64,000 nt of DNA from Pseudonocardia sp. T1-2H (GCF_038039215.1 NZ_JBBPCL010000001.1:5146001-5210000); one strand, 5' to 3'. Positions 55,140-63,592 are shown, numbered from the stretch's first letter. Numbers and translations: made by a program. Notes: generated by a model not told the origin, from the letters alone.

Positions 55140-56246
55140 TCATGCCGGGGTGCCCCCGAGCGAATCGGCGGGATATCTCGCCGCGTAACTCGCGAGCGTT
55201 CCACTCTGCAGGGCGTTCCACAGTTCGGAACTGCGCTGGTCGTCGAGGTAGACCACAGATTGCGCACCCTGCCGGCCGAGCCCACGAACCGGGGCGCTCA
55301 GGAACGTCACCGCGCTCGGGCGCAGGCCGCGGAGATCGAACGCGAGCGAGCGCAAGCCGTTGTTGCTCAGGGTGTCGTCGACGCTCACCGTGCGGCTCGT
55401 GGCGTCGACGAGGTCGTAGAGCCCTGCCGGGTCGGAGAGCGCCCCGCCCGACGCCGCCTTGGCGAGCAGCGCGCGCAGCGCGTTCTGCTGGCGCTTCGCG
55501 CGGTCGAGGTCGCCGTTGGGCAGGTCGTACCGCTGGCGGACGTACGCGAGGGCCTGGGCGCCGTCGAGGTGGTTGAGACCCTCGTGGAAGTCCACACCCG
55601 CGTTGCTGGTCGCTCCGGCCACCCGGACGTCGATCCCGCCGACGGAGTCGACCATGGACTGGAAGCCGGCGAAGTCGATCACTGCGAAGTGGTCCACCCG
55701 CTGCCGCGTGAGGTTCTCGACGGTCCGGATCAGCAGGCTCGGACCGCCGAAGGCGTACGCCGCGTTGATCTTGTTCATCCCGCGGCCGGGGACGTCGACC
55801 CAGCTGTCCCGGGGAATGGAGACGACCGAGGCCTCGGAGCCGTCCGGGTTCACCCGGGCCAGCATGACGACGTCGCTGCGCTGTGAACCCGGGTCCACAT
55901 CGGCCGGTGCATCGCCGCCGGTGGTGGGCTCGCCGGATCGTGTGTCGGTACCGACGAGGAGGAAGGTGAGGGCGTTTCCCGCGGGCGGACGCGCGTTCTC
56001 CTCGAGTGCGCCGAAAACGTTCGGCACCCGGGCGACATTGTTTCCGAGGCTTTCGCTCAGCAGGAGGAACCCGCCTGCGACCACCGCCCCGAGGAGGACG
56101 ACCACCAGCGCCAGGACCCCGAGGACCCGGCGGCCTCGACGCGGCGCACGCACCCGTTCGCCCGGCCCGCCGTCGTCGAGGACGAGGTCGGCGTTCGCGC
56201 CTCCGGCCTGCAGATTCCCATGTGTGGGCCCCGACTGCCCGGCCAT
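55140..56246 (-). CDS. LytR-CpsA-Psr (LCP) family glycopolymer transferase
   Basis: This 368-aa protein has a cytoplasmic basic N-terminus, a single membrane helix at about residues 42-65 (VLGVLALVVVLLGAVVAGGF) and an external LCP domain at about 90-290. LCP blocks: FLLVGTDTRSGEP, RSDVVMLARVNPDG, SVVSIPRDSWVDVPGRGMNK (arginine contacting the pyrophosphate), GGIDVRV and YVRQRYDLPNGDLDRAKRQQ. LCP enzymes attach undecaprenyl-linked polymers to peptidoglycan or arabinogalactan, so this may be the final step for one polymer made here. It is first in a leftward unit with the two kinases, 109 bases upstream. Confidence 0.92.
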   Translation of the reverse strand: MAGQSGPTHGNLQAGGANADLVLDDGGPGERVRAPRRGRRVLGVLALVVVLLGAVVAGGFLLLSESLGNNVARVPNVFGALEENARPPAGNALTFLLVGTDTRSGEPTTGGDAPADVDPGSQRSDVVMLARVNPDGSEASVVSIPRDSWVDVPGRGMNKINAAYAFGGPSLLIRTVENLTRQRVDHFAVIDFAGFQSMVDSVGGIDVRVAGATSNAGVDFHEGLNHLDGAQALAYVRQRYDLPNGDLDRAKRQQNALRALLAKAASGGALSDPAGLYDLVDATSRTVSVDDTLSNNGLRSLAFDLRGLRPSAVTFLSAPVRGLGRQGAQSVVYLDDQRSSELWNALQSGTLASYAARYPADSLGGTPA

Positions 56247-56813
56247 GACCTTGCTCCTCCGTGTGCGGGAGCGGCCCCTGCCGCGCCTTCGAGCGCTTGT
56301 CGCACTTCGTCCTCGTGATCGTTACGGTTCGGCTCGCGTGCTGACCCGAACAGGTGACACTGAGCGCTCACCGCCCGGGGTCGTCACGCCACGCGACGTA
56401 GGCGCGGCGGCGTCACGATAGACCACCACCATCGAGTGACTCGCGGTGCTGCGGCCTCCCCGCTCGACACCGGATCCGAGTAGCACGGCACTCACTCTCC
56501 TCCTGGGCGAAGTGGTCTCGGGCACCCTTCACCGGATCGAGGAGTGCCTTAGCACTCCCGTGCGCCCCGACTACTGCCCGCGTGGCCGGCATCACGCCCG
56601 TGAAGGGGTCGGCCTTCTCGATCGGTGGGCCGAATGGCGCAACTTGCGACGACTCACCTACAGCGGGTAACGAAGGCGGACCGAGTTACGAAAGGGACAC
56701 CAGCGCTGTGATCACGCATGGCCATCCCGCGAGTGCGCGGAATTCCCCTGGCCATGCGCGGCTGCATCAACGCGACACCCTTTGTCACTGAGCACCCGCA
56801 GGGGGCGCACGGA
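56247..56813. promoter_or_regulatory. Divergent promoter region, LCP and sugar transferase genes
   Basis: This 567-base stretch lies between two head-to-head genes. No recognisable protein is encoded. A rightward frame continues upstream of the GTG at 56814 to about 56718, but nothing in it looks conserved. The GC falls slightly near 56640-56720 (GGGTAACGAAGGCGG, GAGTTACGAAAG: two GTTACGAA/GTAACGAA-like boxes about 25 bases apart), which may be a binding site. Confidence 0.35.
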
Positions 56814-58349
56814 GTGAGCACGAACCCGGAGACGGTCGGCGGTCCCCAGACGCCGGCCGCCGGCACAGCCAGGCCGATCACGCGCTTCGCCGTCATCCCC
56901 TCGCAGCGAGGTGTCGATCCCGACCGCGCGTCGTCGAACGGGCCGGCCCCGGTCCGCTGGCAGCGGCGTTTCGCCGCCCTCGTCGTCGGGACGGACCTCA
57001 CGGTCGTGGCCGTCGCGACCACGACTGCCGTCCTCCTCGGACTGACCGGTGCCGAAGCCGCGGACCGGGCACGGATCTACTGTGGCCTGATCGCCGCGGC
57101 GCTCCTCGTCGCCACGCTTCCTCTCTGCCGCGCGTGGGACAGGCGGATCCTCGGGAACGGGACCGTGGAGTTCAAACGACTCGGCCGGGCGGTCGCCACC
57201 GCGGCGGTGCTGCTGGCCCTCGGCGGGCTCAGCCTCATGGTCGACTCGGTCCGGGTCTGGGTCTTCCTGATCGTGCCGCTGATCGGGGTCCTGCTCGGCC
57301 TCGGCCGGTTCGTCCTGCGCAAGTGGCTGCACCAGCAGCGGGGCAGGGGCCGCTGCCAGCACCTCGTGCTCGCCGTCGGCAGCCCGGAGTCGATCGCGGA
57401 CATGGTGCGGCGCACCCGCCGCGATCCCCACTTCGGCTGGCAGGTCACCGGCGCCTGCACGCCCAGCGGCCGCGGGCCGGACGACAGCGGCACCATCGAA
57501 GGCGTCCCGGTCGTCGGGGATCTGGACTCGGTCAACACGGCTGTCCGCGCCGACGGTTACCGCGTCGTCTCGGTCTCGCAGGCCCCCGGCTGGGGTCCCG
57601 CCCGCCTGCACCGCCTCGCCTGGGAGCTCGAGGGCACCGACGCCGAGCTCGCCGTGGACCCCGGGCTGATGGAGATCGCGGGCCCCCGCATGCACATCAC
57701 CCCGGTCGACGGTCTCCCGCTGCTCAGCCTCTCCAGGCCCCGCTTCACCGGCGTCTCCCGCGCCCTCAAGAACGTCATGGACCGCTCCGTCGCCTGCCTC
57801 CTCCTGCTGCTCACCGCGCCGGTCTTCATCGCGATCGCGCTCGCCGTGCGGGCGGACGGCGGCCCGGTGTTCTTCAGACAGGAACGCGTCGGCACCAACG
57901 GGCAGACGTTCCGGATGGTCAAGTTCCGCTCGATGGTCGTCGACGCCGAAGCCGGGCTCGCCGCGCTGGCGAAGGCCAACGAGGGTGCCGGGCCGCTGTT
58001 CAAGATGACCCACGACCCGCGGATCACCAGGATCGGCGCCCTGCTGCGGAAGTACTCCCTCGACGAGCTTCCCCAGCTGCTCAACGTCCTGGGCGGCACC
58101 ATGTCCCTCGTCGGGCCCCGACCGCCGCTGCCGGCCGAGGTCGCGACCTACGAGGACGCCGCGCGCCGCCGGCTGCTGGTGCGTCCCGGGATGACCGGGC
58201 TCTGGCAGGTCAGCGGACGCAGCAACCTCTCCTGGGAGGAGTCCGTACGGCTCGACCTGCGCTACGTCGAGAACTGGTCCATGGCACTGGACTTCACGAT
58301 CCTCTGGAAGACCGTCGGCGCCGTGGTCAGGAGCCGTGGGGCCTACTGA
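56814..58349 (+). CDS. Polyprenyl-phosphate sugar-1-phosphate transferase (full length)
   Basis: The product has 511 aa from GTG 56814. The N-terminal half has four to five helices (about residues 55-180), followed by a nucleotide-binding-like region (LVLAVGSPESIADMVRRTRR). The catalytic C-terminal part from about 310 has NVMDRSVACLLLLLTAPVFI, GQTFRMVKFRSMVVDAEAGL, KMTHDPRITRIGALLRKYSL, LPQLLNVLGGTMSLVGPRPP and GMTGLWQVSGRSNLSWEESV. It is the same family as the gene at 36352-37824, and the two catalytic domains are closely similar. It starts a lipid-linked repeat unit. Second of three such enzymes in the window. Confidence 0.9.
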   Translation: MSTNPETVGGPQTPAAGTARPITRFAVIPSQRGVDPDRASSNGPAPVRWQRRFAALVVGTDLTVVAVATTTAVLLGLTGAEAADRARIYCGLIAAALLVATLPLCRAWDRRILGNGTVEFKRLGRAVATAAVLLALGGLSLMVDSVRVWVFLIVPLIGVLLGLGRFVLRKWLHQQRGRGRCQHLVLAVGSPESIADMVRRTRRDPHFGWQVTGACTPSGRGPDDSGTIEGVPVVGDLDSVNTAVRADGYRVVSVSQAPGWGPARLHRLAWELEGTDAELAVDPGLMEIAGPRMHITPVDGLPLLSLSRPRFTGVSRALKNVMDRSVACLLLLLTAPVFIAIALAVRADGGPVFFRQERVGTNGQTFRMVKFRSMVVDAEAGLAALAKANEGAGPLFKMTHDPRITRIGALLRKYSLDELPQLLNVLGGTMSLVGPRPPLPAEVATYEDAARRRLLVRPGMTGLWQVSGRSNLSWEESVRLDLRYVENWSMALDFTILWKTVGAVVRSRGAY

Positions 58350-58387
58350 GGGGCAACCTCATGGGGGATGCCGCCTAGGCCTTCCGG

Positions 58388-58440
58388 TCGAAGGTCATCA
58401 ATCTTGTTGAAGTCCGAACGAGGCGGCTAATGACCTTCGA
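58388..58440. promoter_or_regulatory. Inverted repeat with motif TCATCAATCTTGTTGA
   Basis: An 11-base perfect inverted repeat (58388-58398 and 58430-58440, TCGAAGGTCAT/ATGACCTTCGA) encloses the motif TCATCAATCTTGTTGA at 58395-58410. It lies about 100 bases before the ATG of the next sugar transferase gene and just after the previous gene. The motif recurs at 61105 and, weaker, at 60067. It may be an operator, or part of a terminator for the upstream gene. Confidence 0.5.
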
Positions 58441-58512
58441 GTGATCCACGACAGGCCAGTGAACGCGGCGCCACACCGGGCCGCCGAGCACATCGAGTTC
58501 GGGGAGAACAGC

Positions 58513-59232
58513 ATGACCGCCGTAGTCGAGACCCTGATCCCGGCTGCTCGCACCGGAGCCGCCCGGATCGTCGAGGCCCCGATCGCGCCGGCCACGAACG
58601 CGGCACACATCGCCCTCGAGGTCGCCCCGGCACGGCGACCCGGCACCGCGTGGACGGTCCTCAACGCCCTCGGCGCGCTGGTCATCCTGCTCCTGCTGCT
58701 GCCCGTCCTCCTCGCGGTGATGGTCGCGGTCAAGCTCGACGGCGGCCCGATCTTCTTCCGCCAGAACCGCGTCGGCCTCGACGGCCGCGAGTTCGGGATG
58801 ATCAAGTTCCGCTCCATGGTCGTCGACGCCGAGGCCGGGCTCGCCGAGTTGGCCGAGGCGAACGACGGCGCCGGGCCGCTGTTCAAGATGCGCAACGACC
58901 CGCGGATCACCGCCGTCGGCCGCGTCCTCCGCAAGTACTCCCTCGACGAGCTTCCCCAGCTCTTCAACGTCCTCGCCGGCACCATGCACCTCGTCGGGCC
59001 CCGCCCGGCCCTGCGCCGCGAGGTCGAGCACTACTGCCCCACCGCAGCCCGCCGCCTCCTCGTCAAGCCCGGCATGACCGGCCTCTGGCAGGTCAGCGGC
59101 CGCAGCGACCTCGGCTGGGACGAGTCCGTCGCCCTCGACGCCCGCTACGTCGACAGCTGGAGCCCCCTGCTCGACGCCAAGATCCTCGCCAGGACGGTCG
59201 GCGTGGTCGTCAGGGGTGGCGGCGCCTACTGA
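58513..59232 (+). CDS. Short polyprenyl-phosphate sugar transferase (catalytic domain only)
   Basis: The product has 239 aa from ATG 58513, with GGGGAGAAC seven bases upstream. Residues 45-239 are the catalytic domain alone: one membrane helix (TVLNALGALVILLLLLPVLL), FGMIKFRSMVVDAEAGLAEL, KMRNDPRITAVGRVLRKYSL, LPQLFNVLAGTMHLVGPRPA and GMTGLWQVSGRSDLGWDESV. It lacks the N-terminal membrane domain of its two relatives, like PglC-type or PssY-type small enzymes. It may start the second polymer or act with a partner. Third of three priming enzymes in the window. Confidence 0.9.
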   Translation: MTAVVETLIPAARTGAARIVEAPIAPATNAAHIALEVAPARRPGTAWTVLNALGALVILLLLLPVLLAVMVAVKLDGGPIFFRQNRVGLDGREFGMIKFRSMVVDAEAGLAELAEANDGAGPLFKMRNDPRITAVGRVLRKYSLDELPQLFNVLAGTMHLVGPRPALRREVEHYCPTAARRLLVKPGMTGLWQVSGRSDLGWDESVALDARYVDSWSPLLDAKILARTVGVVVRGGGAY

Positions 59233-59320
59233 CCCGCACCCGCTCCCCCACGGCCCGTCCCGGATCTCCGGGGCGGGCCGAACTCGTGTGCCGAGGCAGT
59301 ACGGCGCCCGAGGCTCCTGC

Positions 59321-59962
59321 TCACCGCCGCGTCGGCACCATCACGTTCACGATCCGCGCCACCGCGTCCACGATGAGCATCACGGCCTCGTGGTGCGTCT
59401 TCTGCGGCCGTCCCATCGGGTCCGGGATCGTGAGCTCCTCCGGGTCCATCGGCACCAGGCCTCGCATCAGCCGCGCCTGCTCCACCAGCTCGTGAGCGCG
59501 GGAGACGGGATCGACGGGCAGCACGTCCGGATCGACCGCCTCGGCGAGGAGCGCGAACTCGCGGATGCTGAATGCCGTCCTCAGGCCCTCCGGGGCCCGC
59601 TCGGCGACTGCGCTGCGGTGTCGCGGGTTCGCGCCGAGCACGAGGTCGGCCTCCCGGACCATCGCGGAGCGCAGCTGGCGCGCGCGGAACCGGCCGGCGA
59701 TCACGCCGTCCAGGCCCCAGGGCGCCAGCTCCTCCCGGGTGTCCGGGTGGATCTGGGAGTCGACGACCGCGCTCACGCCGGCACTCGACACGTCGAACTG
59801 CGAGGCCAGGCGGCCTCCCAGCTTCCCGATCAACAGGTGCCGGGTCATGATCTCGGCGACCGGGGACCGGCAGATGTTGCCCGTGCACACGTACATCAGG
59901 CGGAAGGTCTCCGTCCGCTGCCGGTGCCGTCCCACGTCGACGATCGTGTCGCCTGCCGCCAT
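59321..59962 (-). CDS. Low-molecular-weight protein-tyrosine phosphatase
   Basis: The 213-aa product, from ATG 59962, carries the P-loop MYVCTGNICRSPVAEIM (about residues 23-39), with the CX5R(S/T) catalytic Cys and Arg. The later acid loop is less clear (MDPEELTIPDPMGRPQKTHH, about 172-191, with DP in the usual place). It is longer than the common 150 aa, with an extra helical part at about 125-170. These enzymes reverse Wzc autophosphorylation, so it pairs with the kinases at 52-55 kb. It is divergent from, and 105 bases below, a site resembling the motif at 58395 and 61105. Confidence 0.88.
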   Translation of the reverse strand: MAAGDTIVDVGRHRQRTETFRLMYVCTGNICRSPVAEIMTRHLLIGKLGGRLASQFDVSSAGVSAVVDSQIHPDTREELAPWGLDGVIAGRFRARQLRSAMVREADLVLGANPRHRSAVAERAPEGLRTAFSIREFALLAEAVDPDVLPVDPVSRAHELVEQARLMRGLVPMDPEELTIPDPMGRPQKTHHEAVMLIVDAVARIVNVMVPTRR

Positions 59963-60066
59963 GTCCTGGTGTCCGATCCCGTCCCCCCGACGTCCGATAC
60001 GCACCCCACCCTCGCGGACGCGACCCGGCCTGCACCACCCATCCAACCGAAAGAGCGATCAGGTTC

Positions 60067-60082
60067 TCATCAAGTCTGGGTA
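60067..60082 (-). promoter_or_regulatory. Weak third copy of the TCATCA-type motif
   Basis: Read on the minus strand, this site is TACCCAGACTTGATGA, matching 12 of 16 positions of TCATCARTCTTGWTGA. It lies 105 bases before the start of the tyrosine phosphatase gene. A chance match is possible at this level. Confidence 0.3.
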
Positions 60083-60143
60083 TGTGCAGGCCGTGGGTTA
60101 ACGAACCGCGCGTGGGGGACGACCTCCCGGTCATGACGGACCT

Positions 60144-60235
60144 CCGCCCCACGCTCCACGGGGCGGCGTACTGATCGGTCCACCGCCCCGATCAGTACAG
60201 GAACGGCCCGCCCCTGCAGGGGGCGGGCCGTTTCC
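60144..60235. terminator. Three consecutive stem-loops, bidirectional terminator region
   Basis: Three hairpins stand side by side. The first has 7-base arms, 60144-60150 and 60160-60166. The second has 11-base perfect arms, 60168-60178 and 60188-60198 (GTACTGATCGG/CCGATCAGTAC). The third has 13-base perfect arms, 60202-60214 and 60220-60232 (AACGGCCCGCCCC/GGGGCGGGCCGTT), followed by a short T run. The last is a strong factor-independent terminator for the HNH gene on the minus strand, and could act rightward as well. No gene lies between 59963 and 60302. Confidence 0.65.
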
Positions 60236-60302
60236 ATCATCCGACGGGATGAACGCTGCGCACTGCAGGAGGGCTCGTGACGAGCGGTGGTCCGGCTGCC
60301 CG

Positions 60303-60938
60303 TCAGGCGGCGACGTTGAGCCAGGGTTCCCAGGAAGGGAGCGGTTCGACCGCCAGTACGAGGACCCCGCCCGCGGCGCGGCTCGGCGGTCTCGGGACGG
60401 TCTTCAGTGTCCAGCCGAGCTCGTCGAGCAGGCGGTCCGCCTTCTTGGAGTTGCACGCCCGGCAGGCGGCGACACAGTTCTCCCAGGTGTGCCCGCCACC
60501 GCGGCTGCGCGGGACGACGTGGTCGATCGTGTCTGCCTTCCTGGTGCAGTACGCACATCGGCGCAGATCTCGGCGGAGCACTCCCGCACGCGTCATGGGG
60601 ACCGCGCGGCGGTAGGGGACACGCACGTAGCGGGAGAGTCGCATGACCGACGGCCACGGAAGAGTCAAGTTCTCGGAGTGGAACGCGGCGCCCTCGAGCG
60701 CGGTCTGCACACACTCCGCCTTACCCGCGAGCATCAGCACGATCGCGCGTTTGGCCGTCACCACGGCCAGCGGCTCGAAGCTCGCGTTCAACAGCAGAAC
60801 CCTGGACCCCGTCGGGACCGTGCACAGGTTCGGCACGGCCCCCGACACCTCCCCTGGCTCGGGGTCGGTGTCGATGGGGTGGAGTTGTCGTTCCGGCACG
60901 CGCGACCACCTCCGTCTCGGATGGGTGTAGTCGACCAT
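60303..60938 (-). CDS. HNH endonuclease domain protein
   Basis: This 211-aa protein has an N-terminal part with SRVLLLNASFEPLAVVTAKR and VLMLAGKAECVQ (residues 45-80). The HNH domain at about 125-170 reads CAYCTRKADTIDHVVPRSRG, then WENCVAACRACNSKKADR, with four metal-binding Cys and the DH/N catalytic residues. This exact plan is widespread as a single conserved gene in actinobacteria, unlike the many-copy DUF222 type. The cellular role is unknown. A GTG about 35 bases downstream is an alternative start. Confidence 0.9.
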   Translation of the reverse strand: MVDYTHPRRRWSRVPERQLHPIDTDPEPGEVSGAVPNLCTVPTGSRVLLLNASFEPLAVVTAKRAIVLMLAGKAECVQTALEGAAFHSENLTLPWPSVMRLSRYVRVPYRRAVPMTRAGVLRRDLRRCAYCTRKADTIDHVVPRSRGGGHTWENCVAACRACNSKKADRLLDELGWTLKTVPRPPSRAAGGVLVLAVEPLPSWEPWLNVAA

Positions 60939-61088
60939 ACGGAGGCGAGATTACGCACGTGTGATATTGCGGGGGACGGTCGAGGAACCACCGGGGACGC
61001 CGACGTCCGCTCCGGCTCGGGGTTCCTCGCCACTCGGGCGGACCGGCAGTCGGCGGCGGCCGTCGGGCCATGACGCCCGGCACCGTTA

Positions 61089-61134
61089 GGCCGTTCGGTC
61101 CAGATCATCAGTCTTGATGATCCGGCGAACGGCC
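61089..61134. promoter_or_regulatory. Nested inverted repeat with motif TCATCAGTCTTGATGA
   Basis: Outer arms GGCCGTTCG (61089-61097) and CGAACGGCC (61126-61134) enclose inner arms GATCATC (61103-61109) and GATGATC (61116-61122). The core TCATCAGTCTTGATGA (61105-61120) matches the motif before the short sugar transferase, and the flank TCCGGCGAACG resembles TCCGAACG there. It lies 60-100 bases before the small membrane protein gene at 61193 and about 150 bases before the HNH gene on the other strand. It looks like an operator or a structured leader. Confidence 0.5.
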
Positions 61135-61192
61135 CCATAACGAGGTCCGGGGCGCCCGCGACAGAGGGGTACGGAGACCCCCTGGAGGACCG

Positions 61193-61474
61193 ATGCGCAC
61201 CACGACAGCCCCCGCCCATTTCCCGGACATCGAGCCGGCGACCATCGAGTTCTCCGTGATCCCCGCGCAGGCCCTGGATCTCCGCGAGTACTGGACGGCG
61301 GAGGAGCGCGCCGTCGACGGCCCGGTGTCCTGGGCCGAGGCAGAGGAGCTCGTCCGCAGCCGCAGCCGCAGGGGCGGGGTGGGGCGGAAGTTCGTGGTCC
61401 CCGCGGTGGGCGCCGTCGCGCTTCTCGGACTCGGTGTCCGGGCCCTGTTCGAGGCCGGCCTGCTCTCCTTCTGA
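61193..61474 (+). CDS. Small single-pass membrane protein, unknown function
   Basis: This 93-aa protein starts at ATG 61193, after GGAGG at 61182-61186. The N-terminal 60 residues are soluble and acidic (DIEPATIEFSVIPAQALDLR, WAEAEELVRSRS). A basic stretch, SRSRRGGVGRKF, and a C-terminal membrane helix at about residues 68-88 (VPAVGAVALLGLGVRALFEA) follow. No family was recognised. It is convergent with the Pro-rich protein gene, whose stop is seven bases away, and it follows the palindromic element at 61089. Confidence 0.65.
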   Translation: MRTTTAPAHFPDIEPATIEFSVIPAQALDLREYWTAEERAVDGPVSWAEAEELVRSRSRRGGVGRKFVVPAVGAVALLGLGVRALFEAGLLSF

Positions 61475-61480
61475 CCCACC

Positions 61481-62131
61481 TCAGACCGCCGAGGAGCCGC
61501 TCGAGGGGGGTTCGGTCTCCGGGGTCGTCGTGTCCGACGGTGTGGTCGTCGGCGGGACGGTCGTCGTCGGCGGGGCCGGCTCGCCTTCGGGTGTCGGCGC
61601 CGTCGTCTTCGGAGGGACGACGGGTGGGACCGTCGTCGGCTGCACCACCGGTGCCGGTTTCGATGTGACCACCGGTGCCGGTTTCGGTGTGACCACCGGA
61701 GCCGGTGCGACCGGCGGGCGGGGAGCCTGCGGTTTGACGGAGACCGGAGCCGCAGGGCGGGTGCGCACGGTCGGAGGCGTCTTGCGGACCGCCAGGAGAC
61801 CGGTCGGCCGGCCCGCGGCGTCGTCCGCCGCCCCCACTGCCGCAGCGGGCCCGGGGAGGCCCACCGTGCCCTCGGACGGAGCGCTCGCGTTCGCCGTGCC
61901 GCCCAGCAACGGCAGCTCCAGCATCGGCGTCCGCTGGCCCGCGGCGACACTCACCCCGACCATCACCAACATCGCGATGCACACCGTCGCCACCACGTAG
62001 GCCGCAGCCTTGGCCCGGCGCGTCCTGCGGCCGGTGCTGTCGACGAAGACGGGCCTGTGTACCACCGGGATCTCGACCGTCGGCGCGTCAGCCTCCGGCG
62101 CGTCGTACTGCCACGCGCTCTCGGACTCCAT
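61481..62131 (-). CDS. Pro/Thr-rich membrane-anchored protein
   Basis: The product has 216 aa from ATG 62131. It has a 37-residue acidic/hydrophilic N-terminus, a basic stop-transfer (RRTRRAK), and one membrane helix at about residues 48-68 (AAYVVATVCIAMLVMVGVSV). The external tail of about 145 residues is dominated by Pro, Thr and Val and includes direct repeats of about eight residues (PAPVVTSK). No enzyme domain is present. It probably spans the wall or tethers something at the surface. It is adjacent to, and on the same strand as, the glycosyltransferase at 62277 but separated by 145 bases. Confidence 0.65.
   Translation of the reverse strand: MESESAWQYDAPEADAPTVEIPVVHRPVFVDSTGRRTRRAKAAAYVVATVCIAMLVMVGVSVAAGQRTPMLELPLLGGTANASAPSEGTVGLPGPAAAVGAADDAAGRPTGLLAVRKTPPTVRTRPAAPVSVKPQAPRPPVAPAPVVTPKPAPVVTSKPAPVVQPTTVPPVVPPKTTAPTPEGEPAPPTTTVPPTTTPSDTTTPETEPPSSGSSAV
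61644..61709. repeat. 24-base tandem repeat in the Pro/Thr-rich gene
   Basis: There are nearly three copies of a 24-base unit starting ACCACCGGTGCCGGTTTC: 61644-61667, 61668-61691 and the partial 61692-61709. The unit encodes eight residues of the Pro/Val tail, so copy-number change would keep the frame and alter tail length. Confidence 0.75.
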
Positions 62132-62276
62132 CGTTGTCGCCACCTTCACCAGTTCGGGGATGTCTGCGCCCTCGGCCGTACAGACCAACGGACGTTCATC
62201 CTGTAGCTCGATCGGGTGAAGAAAAGCGTTATCGCGGAGAATCTGATGTATATGGCGGGTCGATGAACGGCGGGTT

Positions 62277-63578
62277 TCAGTTGTGGGGCGGAACCCGGGG
62301 CGGCACGGTCGCACGGACGGGGTGCGGCCCGGCCTGCCGGCGCGCACCGGGCGCCACCGCCTGGAACGAGCCCGTGTACACCTCCACCGACGGCGGCAGC
62401 GGCTTCGGGCCGGACGCCACCGGCACCCCGCCGAAGTCCCCGGTCCGCCGCAGCTTCTGCCACTTCAGCCGGATTCCGGTGACCGCCGTGACCACCGAGC
62501 GGATCAGCACCGCGTACATGAGCTGGCGGTAGACGATCTGCTGCAACGGCAGCAGCCACAGCACCCCGAGCTTCTCCTTCTCCAGCCGGAACGCGTAGAC
62601 GGCCGAGAGCAGCTGGATCAGCTGCACGCCGCCCCACGCCGCCAGGGTGACCCACGGGTCCAGGAAGAACAGCCCGTAGACGAGGAAGACGTCCACCAGG
62701 GGCGCGAGCAGCGGCAGCAGGACCTGGAAGAGCGCGAGGTTCAGCAGCCCGACCCGGCCGAAGTGCCCCGAGGGCCCCTTGGCCGTCACCGCCGAGCGGT
62801 GCTTCCACATCGACTGGATGGTCCCGTAGCTCCACCGGTAGCGCTGGCGCCAGAGCTGGGTGAAGGTGGCGGGCGCCTCGGTCCAGGCGCGTGAGCTGTC
62901 GACGTAGGTGATCCGCCAGCCCGCGCGGCTCAGCGCCATCGTCAGGTCGGTGTCCTCGGCGAGCGTGTCCTCGCTGACGCCGCCGACCTCGCGCAGCGCG
63001 GACCTGCGGAACGCCCCGATCGCGCCGGGCACGGTGGCCATGCAGCGCCACTCGTCGTAGACGCGGCGGTCGAGGTTGAAGCCCATCACGTACTCGATGT
63101 GCTGCCACTTGGCGACGAGGGTGTTCCGGTTCGCCACCTTCGCGTTGCCCGCGACCGCGCCGACCTCGGGATCCACCATGTCCTGCACCAGCAGCCGGAC
63201 GGTCGAGGTCTCGAAGACCGTGTCCCCGTCGACCATCACGATGACCTCGTTGCGGGCCGCCGCGATGCCGGTGTTGAGGGCGGCGGGCTTGCCGGAGTTG
63301 GGCTGGCGGATCAGCCGGACGTTCGGCATCGCCATCCGTTCGACGATCTCCGACGTGCCGTCGGTCGAGCCGTCGTCGACCACGATGATCTCGACGGGGT
63401 GGTCCCCCGCCGCGATCGAGCGCACCGTCTGCTCGATGCACTCCTTCTCGTTGTACGCGGGGACGATCACCGAGACCGGACGCGTGTACACGGGCCTGTT
63501 CGGGTCCCTCGTCATGCGGTCGGTCCGCCGCTTCTGCCGGCCGGCGACCACCAGCATGACCAGCAGCCGCAGCACCAC
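62277..63578 (-). CDS. Processive family 2 glycosyltransferase
   Basis: The product has 433 aa from the GTG at 63578; the frame stays open to about 63690, adding another helix. After an N-terminal helix it has SVIVPAYNEKECIEQTVRSI, IIVVDDGSTDGTSEIVERMA, NSGKPAALNTGIAAARNEVI and the metal site MVDGDTVFE. The acceptor-site TLAEDTDLTMALSRAGW and the processive-enzyme signature QRYRWSYGT follow, then three to four C-terminal helices. This is the chitin/poly-N-acetylglucosamine synthase type. The upstream NodB domain in another frame suggests that the two were one bifunctional deacetylase-transferase gene. A separate polymer from the Wzx/Wzy products is likely. Confidence 0.87.
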   Translation of the reverse strand: MVLRLLVMLVVAGRQKRRTDRMTRDPNRPVYTRPVSVIVPAYNEKECIEQTVRSIAAGDHPVEIIVVDDGSTDGTSEIVERMAMPNVRLIRQPNSGKPAALNTGIAAARNEVIVMVDGDTVFETSTVRLLVQDMVDPEVGAVAGNAKVANRNTLVAKWQHIEYVMGFNLDRRVYDEWRCMATVPGAIGAFRRSALREVGGVSEDTLAEDTDLTMALSRAGWRITYVDSSRAWTEAPATFTQLWRQRYRWSYGTIQSMWKHRSAVTAKGPSGHFGRVGLLNLALFQVLLPLLAPLVDVFLVYGLFFLDPWVTLAAWGGVQLIQLLSAVYAFRLEKEKLGVLWLLPLQQIVYRQLMYAVLIRSVVTAVTGIRLKWQKLRRTGDFGGVPVASGPKPLPPSVEVYTGSFQAVAPGARRQAGPHPVRATVPPRVPPHN

Positions 63579-63592
63579 GAGGCCGCCGACGA

